A program made the translations under genes and the position numbers. Source: Candidatus Latescibacterota bacterium (lineage in GTDB: Bacteria; Latescibacterota; UBA2968; UBA8231). From it: a DNA stretch of 64,000 nucleotides. The DNA lies in the NCBI GenBank assembly GCA_022819745.1, contig JAJEGS010000034.1, forward strand, positions 1 through 64,000, read 5' to 3'. Each line of letters begins with the position of its first letter. Within the stretch, counting starts at the first letter, position 1. The notes beneath the pieces were generated by a model. It did no database searches. It saw only the letters and a program-made list of their open reading frames with translations, and had not been told where the DNA came from. This document shows, piece by piece, positions 18,702-28,528 of the stretch.

Positions 18702-20787
18702 ACTCGGCGTCGATATCGGCGGCACCTTTACCGACATCGCGCTCATCGACGAAGCGACCGGGCAAATCTATACCGGCAAAGTCTCCTCGACTCCCCAAGA
18801 CCCATCCGGCGGATTTATGGAAGCCGTGCAGCGGCTGCTCGCCAAGCAGCAGATCGCCGCCCAAGACGTAGCCTACATCGTCCACGGCACCACAGTCGCC
18901 ACCAACGCCATCATCGAAGGCAAAGTCGCGCCGACCGGCTTTATCACCACCGAGGGCTTCCGCGACATGCTGGAAATCGCCCGCCAGATTCGCCCCACCC
19001 TCTACGATTTGCAGTTTGAAAAACCCCGCCCGCTCGTGCCGCGCCACCGCTGCTTTGGCGTGCCCGAGCGCCTCGACGCCAGCGGCGCAGAGCTGACACC
19101 GCTCGACGAAGACGCCCTGCGCCAAGTAGCCGACAAGCTGCGCGACGAGGGCGTCGAGTCCATCGCCGTCTGCTTTCTGCACGCCTATGCCAATCCCACC
19201 CACGAGCAGCGGGCCGGAGAGATTCTCGCCGAGGTTTTCCCAGAGGCCGTCATCTCGCTATCCGCAGAAGTCGCACCTGAGTTCCGCGAGTACTTGCGGG
19301 CCAGCACAACCGTGATCAATAGCTGCATCCGCCCGGTGGTCGCGCGCTATTTGCAGCGGATCGAAGATCGGTTGGCCCAGGCCGGTATCGCCGCTGAGTT
19401 GCTCGTAATGCAGAGCAGCGGCGGAGTGTACACCTTTGCGGCAGCGCGGCAAAAGCCGGTGTACATGGTCGAATCCGGTCCGGCCGCCGGAGTGATCGCA
19501 GCCGCGCATCTGGGGCAGGCGCGGGGCTACGACCAAGTGATTTCCTTCGACATGGGCGGGACGACCGCCAAAGCCGGGCTGATCCAAGGCGGCTCGCCCA
19601 GCGTGACCAAGGACTACGAGGTCGGGACGACGGCGCAATCGGGCGTCGGGGCGACTCGCGGCGCTGGCTATCCAATCCGCACGCCAGTAATCGACCTCGT
19701 GGAAATCGGCGCAGGTGGCGGCTCCATCGCTTGGGTGGACCCCGGCGGCATCCTCCGAGTCGGCCCCCAAAGCGCCGGGGCCGATCCCGGGCCGGTCTGC
19801 TATGGTCAAGGCGGCACGCAACCCACAGTCACCGACGCCAACCTCGTATTGGGTCGGCTCAACCCTAACTATTTCCTCGGCGGCGAAATCGCCCTCGACC
19901 CGACGGCCGCGCAACGCGCCATCGAACAACACTGCGCCCAGCCGCTGGACATGGACTTGGTCGAAGCGGCCCACGGCATCGTCGAGATCGCCAACACCGC
20001 CATGGTCAACGCGCTGCGGCTGGTCTCCGTGCAACGCGGCTACGACCCGCGAGACTTTGCGCTGGTAGCCTTTGGCGGCGCAGGGCCAGCCCACGCCAAC
20101 CGCCTCGCCGCCCTGACCGAGATTCCCGTGGCGATTATTCCCCAAAGTCCGGGTACAGCTTCAGCCTTGGGATTGTTGGTGACGGACTTAAAACACGATT
20201 ACGCGACCACCCACATCCAGCGGCTAGACCAAGTAGTTCCCCAAGCCTTGGAGCAAACCTTCCGCGAGTTAGAAGCGCAGGGGCGGGAAACGCTTGGGCG
20301 CGAGGGCATGGCGGAAGCGGCGATGGACTTCAGACGCCAAGTAGATCTGCGCTACGTTGGACAGAGCCACGAGCTGACGCTGCCGTTGACAACCGAAGCC
20401 TTGGGTCCAGCACAGCTAGACCAGCTATTGGAACAGTTCCACCGCACGCACGATCGCGCCTATGGCTTTAGCGCACCGGGCGAGGACGTCGAACTGGTCA
20501 GCGTCCGACTCTCAGCCATCGGCCAGATCGCCAAACCCGCGCTGGCACCGCTGGCAGAGGCAACCGGAGAGGCGACGGCCAAAGGACAGCGACCAGTGTA
20601 TTTCGCCGAGAGTGAGGGATTCGTCGATTGCCCAGTGTACGACCGCTATGCGCTGAGAGCTGGCGCGGTAGTGCAAGGACCAGCCATCGTCGAGGAGATC
20701 GATTCAACCACCGTCGTCCATCCTCACTACCAAGTGCGCGTGGACGATGTCGGGCAGATGGTGCTGACGACAGCGGAAGCGCGTTAA
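18691..20787 (+). CDS. hyuA: Hydantoinase A / oxoprolinase-type ATPase subunit
   Basis: A 698-residue HyuA with the N-terminal ASKHA-type phosphate loop (RLGVDIGGTFTDIALI). It also has HGTTVATNAIIEGK, the second nucleotide-binding block ISFDMGGTTAKAG and FGGAGPAHANRLA. It phosphorylates the lactam or amide carbonyl ahead of ring opening by HyuB. The length matches the family. It ends only 23 bases before the restriction enzyme gene. No shared function is implied by that spacing. Confidence 0.93.
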   Translation: MAYRLGVDIGGTFTDIALIDEATGQIYTGKVSSTPQDPSGGFMEAVQRLLAKQQIAAQDVAYIVHGTTVATNAIIEGKVAPTGFITTEGFRDMLEIARQIRPTLYDLQFEKPRPLVPRHRCFGVPERLDASGAELTPLDEDALRQVADKLRDEGVESIAVCFLHAYANPTHEQRAGEILAEVFPEAVISLSAEVAPEFREYLRASTTVINSCIRPVVARYLQRIEDRLAQAGIAAELLVMQSSGGVYTFAAARQKPVYMVESGPAAGVIAAAHLGQARGYDQVISFDMGGTTAKAGLIQGGSPSVTKDYEVGTTAQSGVGATRGAGYPIRTPVIDLVEIGAGGGSIAWVDPGGILRVGPQSAGADPGPVCYGQGGTQPTVTDANLVLGRLNPNYFLGGEIALDPTAAQRAIEQHCAQPLDMDLVEAAHGIVEIANTAMVNALRLVSVQRGYDPRDFALVAFGGAGPAHANRLAALTEIPVAIIPQSPGTASALGLLVTDLKHDYATTHIQRLDQVVPQALEQTFRELEAQGRETLGREGMAEAAMDFRRQVDLRYVGQSHELTLPLTTEALGPAQLDQLLEQFHRTHDRAYGFSAPGEDVELVSVRLSAIGQIAKPALAPLAEATGEATAKGQRPVYFAESEGFVDCPVYDRYALRAGAVVQGPAIVEEIDSTTVVHPHYQVRVDDVGQMVLTTAEAR

Positions 20788-20810
20788 AAATTCAACGAGA
20801 GAACTCAATA

Positions 20811-23800
20811 ATGACTCAGGACAACACCACCGTCTTAGACGACTTGCTTACCGGCTGGCGACAACAGGCCGTCACGGCCCAGTACAGCCGCGAGCGCGAC
20901 AAGGGAACCGCATTCGAGAATCTTTGCATCGCCTACCTACAAAACGACCCGATCCAAGCCCGGCAATACGAACAGCCCATGCTCTATTCGGATTGGGCCC
21001 AAGCACCGGAGCGGCGCGACGACCGGGTAGCTGAGCCGCTGGGATTCTACATCGAGCCGGAGCGATCAGCGCAAGACCTCGGTATCGACTTGGTCGCCAA
21101 GCTGAAAGATGAGGAGGGATGGTGCGCCATTCAATGCAAATTCCATGCAAAGGGTAGCCGCATCGCCAAGGCAGAGATCGATTCCTTTTTGGCTGCTTCG
21201 GGCCATAGGGACTTCCGGCAGCGGCTGATCATCGACACGACCGGTCGCGAGTGGAGCACCCAAGCAGAGCAGATGCTGAGGAACCAAGCGGTGCCGGTCC
21301 GGCGGATCGGCCTACAGGAATTGCAGGCCAGCTCAATCCGTTGGCAGGACTTTGCGACCAGCGGCAAAGTTCGCGTCGCCGAACAGCGCAGACTCCTTCC
21401 GCATCAGCGCAAGGCGCTGGAAGCAGTCACTGGCGGATTAGCGAACCCGGGCAGTCGCGGCAAAATGATCATGGCCTGCGGCACCGGTAAAACGCTGACA
21501 TCCCTCCGCATCGCCGAACAGATCGTCGGTACTGAAGGGAGAGTTCTCTATCTCGTACCCAGTCTGGCGCTGATGGCGCAGACGGTGCGCGAATGGGCGC
21601 GAGACGCGAACATTCCGCTGCGCTCGTTCGCGGTGTGTTCCGACTCGCAAGTCGGCAAGCGCCGACGTCGCAATGACGACCTCATTGACATGGACGCGCT
21701 GGATTTGGCGTTTCCCGCCACTACGGATGCTGCCCGCCTCGCCGCCGTCGCAGCACCGCCAGCACCGGATGCCCTGACCGTCGTCTTTGCCACTTACCAA
21801 TCCAGCCCGGTAATCGAGGAGGCACAGAAGGTACACGGAGTGCCCGCCTTCGACTTGGCGATCTGCGACGAGGCGCACCGCACTGCTGGGGCACTGATCG
21901 AGGGCGAAGACTCATCGCATTTCGTCCGCATCCACCAAGACGAGCACATCCGCTGCTACCGGCGGCTCTATATGACCGCAACACCAAAGGTCTATGCCGC
22001 CAGCGCACGGACCCGAGCTGGCGAACTGGCGGCGGCCCTCTGCTCCATGGAGGATGAGCGCTTCTATGGGCCGCTACTCTACGGACTTACCTTCGGCGCG
22101 GCTGTGGAGCAGGGCTTGCTAACTGATTACAAAGTGATCGTCCTAACGGTCCCAGAGGACGCGGCGGCCCGAGCGATCCAGCGCAGTCTTGCCGAGGACG
22201 GCGAATTGAAACTCGACGACGGGGCCAAACTGCTTGGTTGCTGGCGGGCCTTGGCCAAGGTGGATACCGACCAGTTCCCGGAAAACGACCGCGAAGGAAT
22301 GCGCCGCGCCATTGCCTTTTGCCGCGACATAAAATCTTCACAGCAAGTAGAGCGGCTCTTTGCCCAAGTCACCGAGGAATACCGCGAGCATGAGGGGGCG
22401 GACCTGACGGAATACCCGGTTGCGGCCCAGCATGTCGATGGCACCTTCAACGCCATAAAGCGTTCGGTAGCACTGAACTGGTTGGACGAAGCCGACGCCA
22501 ACGGCGGTTGCCGGGTGCTCACCAATGCCCGCTGCCTTTCCGAAGGGGTAGATGTACCAGCATTGGACGCCATTCTGTTCATGCACCCGCGCAAGAGCCA
22601 AATCGATGTGGTGCAGGCGGTGGGGCGGGTTATGCGTAAAGCCCCCGACAAACACATGGGCTATATCGTGCTGCCGGTAGTCATTCCGTCGGGCACTCCG
22701 CCAGAAGCCGCGCTCAACGACAACAAGGCATTTGAGGTCGTCTGGCAGACGCTGAATGCGATCCGCAGCCACGACGAGCGGTTTGAGGGGATGATAAACC
22801 GGATTGAACTAGGCGAACCGGGCGACCGTATTGGCCTTATCGCGCTAGCGGACTGGGAGCCAGCCGCGACTCAGGCTGGGGACAGGGCAGATATTGGGAG
22901 AGGGGCAGCGAGGGACCCGGACGCCACGCGCACCCAGCCGGAGGATCTTCAACAGACCTTGTTCGACGGACTGCCGGAGGTAATTCGGGCGAAAATCGTT
23001 GAGAAATGCGGTGACCGTAAGTACTGGGACGAATGGGCTGGAGATGTCGCGGACATTGCCCGTCGGCACATCGAGCGCATCACGGCCATCGTCAAATCTG
23101 GCGACGCCGAGCGGGAGATTTTTCAAGAGTTCGTCACTGAGTTGCGAGATGATCTAAACGAGGGCATCACCGACGACGACGCGATTGAAATGCTGGCGCA
23201 GCATTCGGTGACCGGACCTGTATTCGACGCGCTGTTCGGCGAGACTGAGTTCGTTTCGCGTAATCCGGTTAGCCAAGGCATCCAAGATGTGTTGGATGTG
23301 CTCAAGCCGTCGAACATCGACGCGGAAGCGGCTAATCTCGACGAGTTTTACGCCAGCGTCCGGCGACGGGTGGCTGGGGCGGCTACTGACGAGGCCAAGC
23401 AGAAGATTGTTGTCGAGCTATACGACAAATTTTTCCGCAACGCCTTCCCCAACATGACGCAGCGGCTAGGAATCGTCTATACGCCAGTGGAGATTGTCGA
23501 TTTCATTATCCGCTCGGTGAACGATGTTTTGGAGGACGAATTCGGCACGACGTTGGGTTCCGAGGGCGTACATATTCTCGATCCTTTCACCGGCACCGGC
23601 ACGTTTGTTACGCGGCTTTTGCAGTCGGGCTTGATTACACCGGAGGATTTGCCGCGCAAGTACGCTAATGAGATTCACGCCAATGAGATCGTCTTGCTGG
23701 CCTATTACATCGCAGCGGTGAATATCGAGACCGCCTATCACGGGATTGTCGGCGGGGACTACAAACCTTTTGACGGCATTTGCTTGACGGACACCTTTGA

Positions 23801-25754
23801 AATGCAGGAAGGCGACGATTTGCTGGCGCAGATCATGCCGGATAATTCGGGGCGTCGAACGCGACAGAAGGAGACGGATATTCGCGTAATTATGGGGAAT
23901 CCGCCGTGGTCGGCTGGGCAACGGAGCGCGAATGACAACGCCGCAAACCAAGAGTATCCAGGGGTGGACGGGCGCATCGAAGAAAGCTACGCAAGATATT
24001 CCCGTGCTCAATTAAAACGCTTACTACGCGACAGCTACATTCGTGCGATCCGCTGGGCGAGCGACCGGATCGGCACGAGTGGCGTGATTGGGTTTGTGTC
24101 GGGGAGTGCATGGCTCGAACGCACGTTTGCCGACGGAATGAGGAAGTGTTTGGCAGAGGAATTCAGTAGTCTGTATGTCTTTCATCTGCGAGGGGACATC
24201 CGTAAGGATATGTTGAGCGGTGGCAGGGCCGGCGAAGGCGGTAACGTATTCGGACAAGGCAGCATGACTGGATGCTCTATTACTATTTTGGTGAAGAATC
24301 CAGACGCAGGGGAACATGGCCGCATCTTGTTCCACGACATCGGTGATGGTCTCGATCGCGAGGCGAAGTTCAAGGAGATTTTGCAATTCGGTGGTATCCG
24401 TGGAATAACGCAATCGGATGGCTGGACTCGGATAAAGCCGGATGCAAAGTATGATTGGCTTGGACAAGGGGATACGGAATTTGGTCGGTTTACGACGATC
24501 GGAAGTAAGAAGAAGGGGGATCTAGAAGCGCGGCTCTTCGAGAAATATTCACATGGTGTTTCAACCAACCGAGACACTTGGTGCTACAATTTCTCGTCCA
24601 GTGCCCTCGGGGCGAATGTCCGGTCAATGATCTCCTTTTACAATTCGGAGCTTGATCGGTTTGAGGGCAATCGACCTGACAGTTCCAAAGTAGACACCAA
24701 TCTCTTTGTAAACAAAGATCCAAGGAATATAAGTTGGTCCAGTTCGCTATTAAGCTACTTCAAAAGAAAAATCCGAATCAACTTTGATGAAGGTCGGATC
24801 GTACCTTGCATTTACCGTCCGTTCATGCGGCAATGGCTGTATTTCAGTTCTTCTGTGAATGATCGAATCGGCCAGATCCCCAAGGTTTTTCCGCACATGG
24901 ATACCGAAAACCGCGTTATCTGCGTGACGGGGGTCGGGGTGCGGGCTGGATTTTCGGTACTGATGGTTGATGCTATCCCGAATCTTCACACGATGGACAC
25001 GGGCCAATGCTTTCCTTCCTACCTCTACGACAAGCTCGACAGCGACGACAGCCTGTTCGGGCAGTCTTCCGACACACCCGATTCCCATGGCTACACCCGC
25101 CGTGACGCCATCACCGACGACGCGCTCGCCAAATTCTGCGCTGCTTACGGCGACACTGTCTCCAAGCACGACATCTTCCACTACATCTATGGCCTGCTCC
25201 ACGTCCCATCCTACCGCCAGCGCTTCTCCAACAATCTCTCCAAAGAGCTACCGCGCATCCCGCTCGCCACCGACCCCGATCACTTCACCGCCCTCGTCGT
25301 TGCCGGACGCGAGTTAGGCAATCTACACGTCGGCTTCGACCGCGTTGACCCGTGGCCGCTCGAATTCGCCAACGGCGATTGGGACGCGCCAGCTAACACC
25401 GATCCAGCGACCTACTTCCGCGTCCGAAAGATGAAACTCGGCGGCACTCAAAAAGCCCCCGACCTCACGACGATCATCTACAATAACAACATTACCGTTA
25501 CCGGCATTCCTGCCACTGCTTGGGACTACGAAGTCAACGGCAAGCCTGCCCTCAAATGGGTCATGGAGCGACAGGCCGTATCCACCGACAAAGCCAGCGG
25601 CATCGTCAACGACGCCAACCGCTACGCCACCGAAACCGTCGGCGACCCATCCTATCCGCTAAAACTCCTCGCCTGCGTCATCCGCGTCAGCATGGAAACC
25701 AACCGCATCGTCGAAGGACTGCCAGAACCTGAGTGGATTGAAGAGGGAAAGTAA
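20811..25754 (+). CDS. Type ISP restriction-modification enzyme (Mrr nuclease-helicase-N6-adenine methyltransferase-TRD)
   Basis: A single 1647-residue chain from ATG 20811. The open frame extends upstream into hyuA but that part is not credible. The domains run in the LlaGI/LlaBIII order. First is an Mrr-like nuclease (GIDLVAKLK...AIQCKFHA, about residues 85-110). Then a superfamily 2 helicase with Walker A ACGTGKT near 222 and DEAH near 353. A gamma-class N6-adenine methyltransferase follows, with DPFTGTGTF near 924 and NPPW near 1029. A long C-terminal target-recognition region ends the chain. All catalytic motifs look intact. Such enzymes methylate one strand of an asymmetric site and cut by head-on translocation. 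No separate S subunit is needed. The AlbA_2 gene next door may be a companion. Confidence 0.92.
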   Translation: MTQDNTTVLDDLLTGWRQQAVTAQYSRERDKGTAFENLCIAYLQNDPIQARQYEQPMLYSDWAQAPERRDDRVAEPLGFYIEPERSAQDLGIDLVAKLKDEEGWCAIQCKFHAKGSRIAKAEIDSFLAASGHRDFRQRLIIDTTGREWSTQAEQMLRNQAVPVRRIGLQELQASSIRWQDFATSGKVRVAEQRRLLPHQRKALEAVTGGLANPGSRGKMIMACGTGKTLTSLRIAEQIVGTEGRVLYLVPSLALMAQTVREWARDANIPLRSFAVCSDSQVGKRRRRNDDLIDMDALDLAFPATTDAARLAAVAAPPAPDALTVVFATYQSSPVIEEAQKVHGVPAFDLAICDEAHRTAGALIEGEDSSHFVRIHQDEHIRCYRRLYMTATPKVYAASARTRAGELAAALCSMEDERFYGPLLYGLTFGAAVEQGLLTDYKVIVLTVPEDAAARAIQRSLAEDGELKLDDGAKLLGCWRALAKVDTDQFPENDREGMRRAIAFCRDIKSSQQVERLFAQVTEEYREHEGADLTEYPVAAQHVDGTFNAIKRSVALNWLDEADANGGCRVLTNARCLSEGVDVPALDAILFMHPRKSQIDVVQAVGRVMRKAPDKHMGYIVLPVVIPSGTPPEAALNDNKAFEVVWQTLNAIRSHDERFEGMINRIELGEPGDRIGLIALADWEPAATQAGDRADIGRGAARDPDATRTQPEDLQQTLFDGLPEVIRAKIVEKCGDRKYWDEWAGDVADIARRHIERITAIVKSGDAEREIFQEFVTELRDDLNEGITDDDAIEMLAQHSVTGPVFDALFGETEFVSRNPVSQGIQDVLDVLKPSNIDAEAANLDEFYASVRRRVAGAATDEAKQKIVVELYDKFFRNAFPNMTQRLGIVYTPVEIVDFIIRSVNDVLEDEFGTTLGSEGVHILDPFTGTGTFVTRLLQSGLITPEDLPRKYANEIHANEIVLLAYYIAAVNIETAYHGIVGGDYKPFDGICLTDTFEMQEGDDLLAQIMPDNSGRRTRQKETDIRVIMGNPPWSAGQRSANDNAANQEYPGVDGRIEESYARYSRAQLKRLLRDSYIRAIRWASDRIGTSGVIGFVSGSAWLERTFADGMRKCLAEEFSSLYVFHLRGDIRKDMLSGGRAGEGGNVFGQGSMTGCSITILVKNPDAGEHGRILFHDIGDGLDREAKFKEILQFGGIRGITQSDGWTRIKPDAKYDWLGQGDTEFGRFTTIGSKKKGDLEARLFEKYSHGVSTNRDTWCYNFSSSALGANVRSMISFYNSELDRFEGNRPDSSKVDTNLFVNKDPRNISWSSSLLSYFKRKIRINFDEGRIVPCIYRPFMRQWLYFSSSVNDRIGQIPKVFPHMDTENRVICVTGVGVRAGFSVLMVDAIPNLHTMDTGQCFPSYLYDKLDSDDSLFGQSSDTPDSHGYTRRDAITDDALAKFCAAYGDTVSKHDIFHYIYGLLHVPSYRQRFSNNLSKELPRIPLATDPDHFTALVVAGRELGNLHVGFDRVDPWPLEFANGDWDAPANTDPATYFRVRKMKLGGTQKAPDLTTIIYNNNITVTGIPATAWDYEVNGKPALKWVMERQAVSTDKASGIVNDANRYATETVGDPSYPLKLLACVIRVSMETNRIVEGLPEPEWIEEGK

Positions 25755-25807
25755 AACGAACCGACCGCCTAAAAGATATAATGGTAACAAAGGGGTAAAC
25801 CTGACCC

Positions 25808-27202
25808 ATGATAGACATACTCACCAAACCTGCCGACCAGTTGGGGATCAATGATCTGCAAGCACTGATTGATTCAAGTGTTCAGGAGGACGAGCGGATT
25901 GAATTTAAGAGAGGTTTATCAGCAGAAAAGGGACAAGTAGATACTTGGTACAATGGCGGGAAGCTAGGTAGAAAAGCGAAAATCGAGATTCTTGAGGAGT
26001 CAGTCGCTTTTGCAAACGCTTTTGGTGGTGTCTTCATACTGGGCATAGACGAGCAAGAGTCTGAAAATGGGCCAGGAGTCGCCAATAAAATTTTACCCAT
26101 CCCCCGTTGTGCCGACCTAGCCAATAGCCTAGAGTTGATATTCCGTGATTGCGTGGAACCACACATTCCGGGGCTTGAAATCATTCCTATAAGAACACAA
26201 GACGATGCCGGTGCCGTCGTCATTCGCGTTGGCCGTTCAACAAGGCTGGCTCCACACCGTGTCATACCTAGCCTTGTTTGTCCTATCCGACGATCTGATC
26301 GATGCGAGAAAATGACCATGCGTGAGATCCAAGACCTTGTGCTCAATATCGCAAGAGGAACAGAAAGACTCGATACGTTGCTTACTGAGCGGTCAGAACG
26401 GTTCGAGGAGGAATTCCGTAGCTTTAATAATTGGAACCAGAATGCGATAGGCATCCGGGCAACTGCTGTACCCTTGGGCGACGAAATATGGTTTGACCCT
26501 AGCCATGAAGCATTGAGGGATGAGTTGGATTGGCACAGCGTTACAGCCCACTTAGGCGATGATTTCTGCGAATTAAGAGGTGGAGGCCTTAAAATTCCTT
26601 CTACGAACAACTGGCGACCGATTTTACGCGGGGCAAGGATGGAAGGGAATGAATATCACTATCGCAGTGTTGGTGACCGCAATTCGATTAAAACTGACCA
26701 CAGCTTGATTAAAAAATTGTACCGAGAAATACACTGTAACGGACTCGTTGAACTAGGCCTGACTTCTTCCCGTTCAACAGAACAACTACTCTTTTACCCA
26801 AAAGAACAATATGGAGGCATCCTACCTGCTGAATGGCTGATTACCATATTTGCCAATTTGCTGGTCTGGATCGATAGACTCAGAAATCATGCTGGATCCC
26901 CGGTAGCTGAATACGCTTTAGAATTGGAAACTCGTATTCACGGATATCCCTTGCCGCGTTTAGCTGTGCTAAAGAAAGTTGCAGATGTTCGAATCCAGCG
27001 AGGACTTCAATATGAAGAGTTCGGTAATCGTTGTGCATTTGGCACTGAGATGGATTCCACCCGATTTCCCAGATACTCGCTTGGCAGCAGCGACGAAATC
27101 GTTCGCACCCTCAACTTGTTTGAACTCGACCTGTGGAATAACGTCGGCTTGCGCGATCAGGGACATGACGGACTGACGATAAAAGATTTCGGCCAATCCT
27201 GA
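25808..27202 (+). CDS. AlbA_2 (Schlafen-like) DNA-binding domain protein
   Basis: A 464-residue protein. Residues about 20-170 form an AlbA_2 domain (EDERIEFKRGL, EESVAFANAFGGVFILGID, PIRRSDRCEKM). The remaining 290 residues contain no HATPase motif and match no family I recognise. A stretch around 180-210 is rich in charged helix (RGTERLDTLLTERSERFEEEF). It follows the restriction enzyme by 53 bases in the same direction, with AAAGGGG upstream of the ATG. AlbA_2/Schlafen proteins occur in phage defence and transcription control. A defence-island role is an inference from position. Confidence 0.75.
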   Translation: MIDILTKPADQLGINDLQALIDSSVQEDERIEFKRGLSAEKGQVDTWYNGGKLGRKAKIEILEESVAFANAFGGVFILGIDEQESENGPGVANKILPIPRCADLANSLELIFRDCVEPHIPGLEIIPIRTQDDAGAVVIRVGRSTRLAPHRVIPSLVCPIRRSDRCEKMTMREIQDLVLNIARGTERLDTLLTERSERFEEEFRSFNNWNQNAIGIRATAVPLGDEIWFDPSHEALRDELDWHSVTAHLGDDFCELRGGGLKIPSTNNWRPILRGARMEGNEYHYRSVGDRNSIKTDHSLIKKLYREIHCNGLVELGLTSSRSTEQLLFYPKEQYGGILPAEWLITIFANLLVWIDRLRNHAGSPVAEYALELETRIHGYPLPRLAVLKKVADVRIQRGLQYEEFGNRCAFGTEMDSTRFPRYSLGSSDEIVRTLNLFELDLWNNVGLRDQGHDGLTIKDFGQS

Positions 27203-27205
27203 AAC

Positions 27206-28210
27206 ATGACCTGGGGACGAACATACCTGTGGATCGCCATACTGATCTTCGCCGCCGCCGCTTCGGTGGTGGCCCGCCTCGTCGAAATCGGCGAGGCAAA
27301 CCTGATAGACGGCCGCAATCCCATCTCCTTTTGCAACCTGCTTTTCGCTGGCAACCTCGTAGCGGCGCTAACCCTGTTCGCCCTCAATCACCGAGAATGG
27401 AGCCCCACCAACCTGCGCACCCTCTCGCGTCGGCAATGGCTGATCCAGACGGCCTTGGCCCTTACCTCCGGCGCGATAGCCCCGGCCATGATGTTCACGG
27501 CCATCGCCCACACCTCCGTCACCAATATCGTCCTGATCGAGACCATAGAAATTCCCCTCGGCCTGTTGTTGGCTTGGCTGCTCTATCGAGAAAAGTCGAA
27601 CTGGACTGCCGTGCTGGGAGCCTTGTGCGCCCTCGGCGGCGTAGCCACGACCCTCATTCTGCAAATGGACTCGTCGCCAGAGAGCATGGCAGCAGCGCGG
27701 ATGCAGGGCGGCGTAGGCTACGGTGAATTCTTTGCCGCCGCCGCTACCGTGCTCCTCGTCTGCGGTGCCGAAATCGGCCGCAAACAACTCCAGACTATCC
27801 CCTTGGGCATCTTCAGCGTCTTCCGCAACCTCGTCGGCGCGCTCTTCTTCCTCGTCATTGGCCTATACATTTTCGGTCTTGAACACTTCGCCGACATCTT
27901 CTCCCCGCTGCTCTGGGGCTGGATGCTGCTGTACGGAGGGATTGTGGTGGCTTGCGGTCAGTTGGCGTGGTTTGCCGGCATCAAGCGCGTGCGCCCCGCC
28001 GACATTGCCACAGCGTCATCCTTCTCGCCGGTGGCCGGTGTACTCTTCGCCGGTCTCATCCTAGGCGAGGTGCCCATGCCTGCCCAACTCATCGGCGGTG
28101 GCATTATCCTCGCGGGCATCGCCATCGCCCTGTGGGGCGAACTGCGCACCGACCGCCCGACGCGGCCACCCAAGACTGACGACAAGGCCAAAGCCTTCAC
28201 CGGCGTCTGA
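27206..28210 (+). CDS. EamA/DMT-superfamily permease
   Basis: A 334-residue integral membrane protein with about ten hydrophobic segments in two EamA repeats, beginning LWIAILIFAAAASVVARL and ending IGGGIILAGIAIALWG. DMT exporters of this type carry amino acids, nucleotide sugars or other small metabolites. It begins 3 bases after the stop of the AlbA_2 gene and is followed immediately by a hairpin. A 35-base piece of its coding sequence (27898-27932) recurs at 29483-29517. Confidence 0.85.
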   Translation: MTWGRTYLWIAILIFAAAASVVARLVEIGEANLIDGRNPISFCNLLFAGNLVAALTLFALNHREWSPTNLRTLSRRQWLIQTALALTSGAIAPAMMFTAIAHTSVTNIVLIETIEIPLGLLLAWLLYREKSNWTAVLGALCALGGVATTLILQMDSSPESMAAARMQGGVGYGEFFAAAATVLLVCGAEIGRKQLQTIPLGIFSVFRNLVGALFFLVIGLYIFGLEHFADIFSPLLWGWMLLYGGIVVACGQLAWFAGIKRVRPADIATASSFSPVAGVLFAGLILGEVPMPAQLIGGGIILAGIAIALWGELRTDRPTRPPKTDDKAKAFTGV

Positions 28211-28257
28211 TTAGTGGTTAGCGCCCGCACCAAAGTTGGGCTGGCACTAACCACTAA
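28211..28257 (+). terminator. Hairpin immediately after the permease stop
   Basis: TTAGTGGTTAG (28211-28221) and CTAACCACTAA (28247-28257) form a perfect 11-bp stem starting on the base after the TGA, with an inner CCC/GGG pair. There is no T tract on the plus strand, so it may act as a 3'-end stabiliser rather than a full terminator. Confidence 0.5.
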
Positions 28258-28275
28258 CCACTGTAAAACAGCTTC

Positions 28276-28440
28276 TCACTTGTCGAAGTAGGGATGCATA
28301 GATACGGGCACTTTGGGAATCTCGCCGCTCGGCGGCTTGAGCGTGATATCCTCAAACAGGACCATGCGAGGAAAGAGCCTTCGCTGTTGAGGTAGTAAAC
28401 CGAGGTGTTATTGGGGCTGAAGGACGACCCATAAGCCCCG
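28276..28440 (-). pseudogene. C-terminal remnant of an unknown gene
   Basis: On the minus strand, 28440-28355 reads GAYGSSFSPNNTSVYY then LNSEG. After a one-base frame change it continues MVLFEDITLKPPSGEIPK, VPVSMHPYFDK and a TGA at 28276-28278. Both halves look like former coding sequence, but I do not recognise the family. The remainder of the 318-base gap between the permease and the lipoprotein holds only the hairpin and the lipoprotein leader. Confidence 0.4.
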
Positions 28441-28528
28441 CTTGCGTCCCAGCGGCTTCAGTCCCTATCTTCGGCAGGGCGAACAGAGTCTCGCCCGGCT
28501 CATAAACAGCACAAAGGAGGAACCGACC

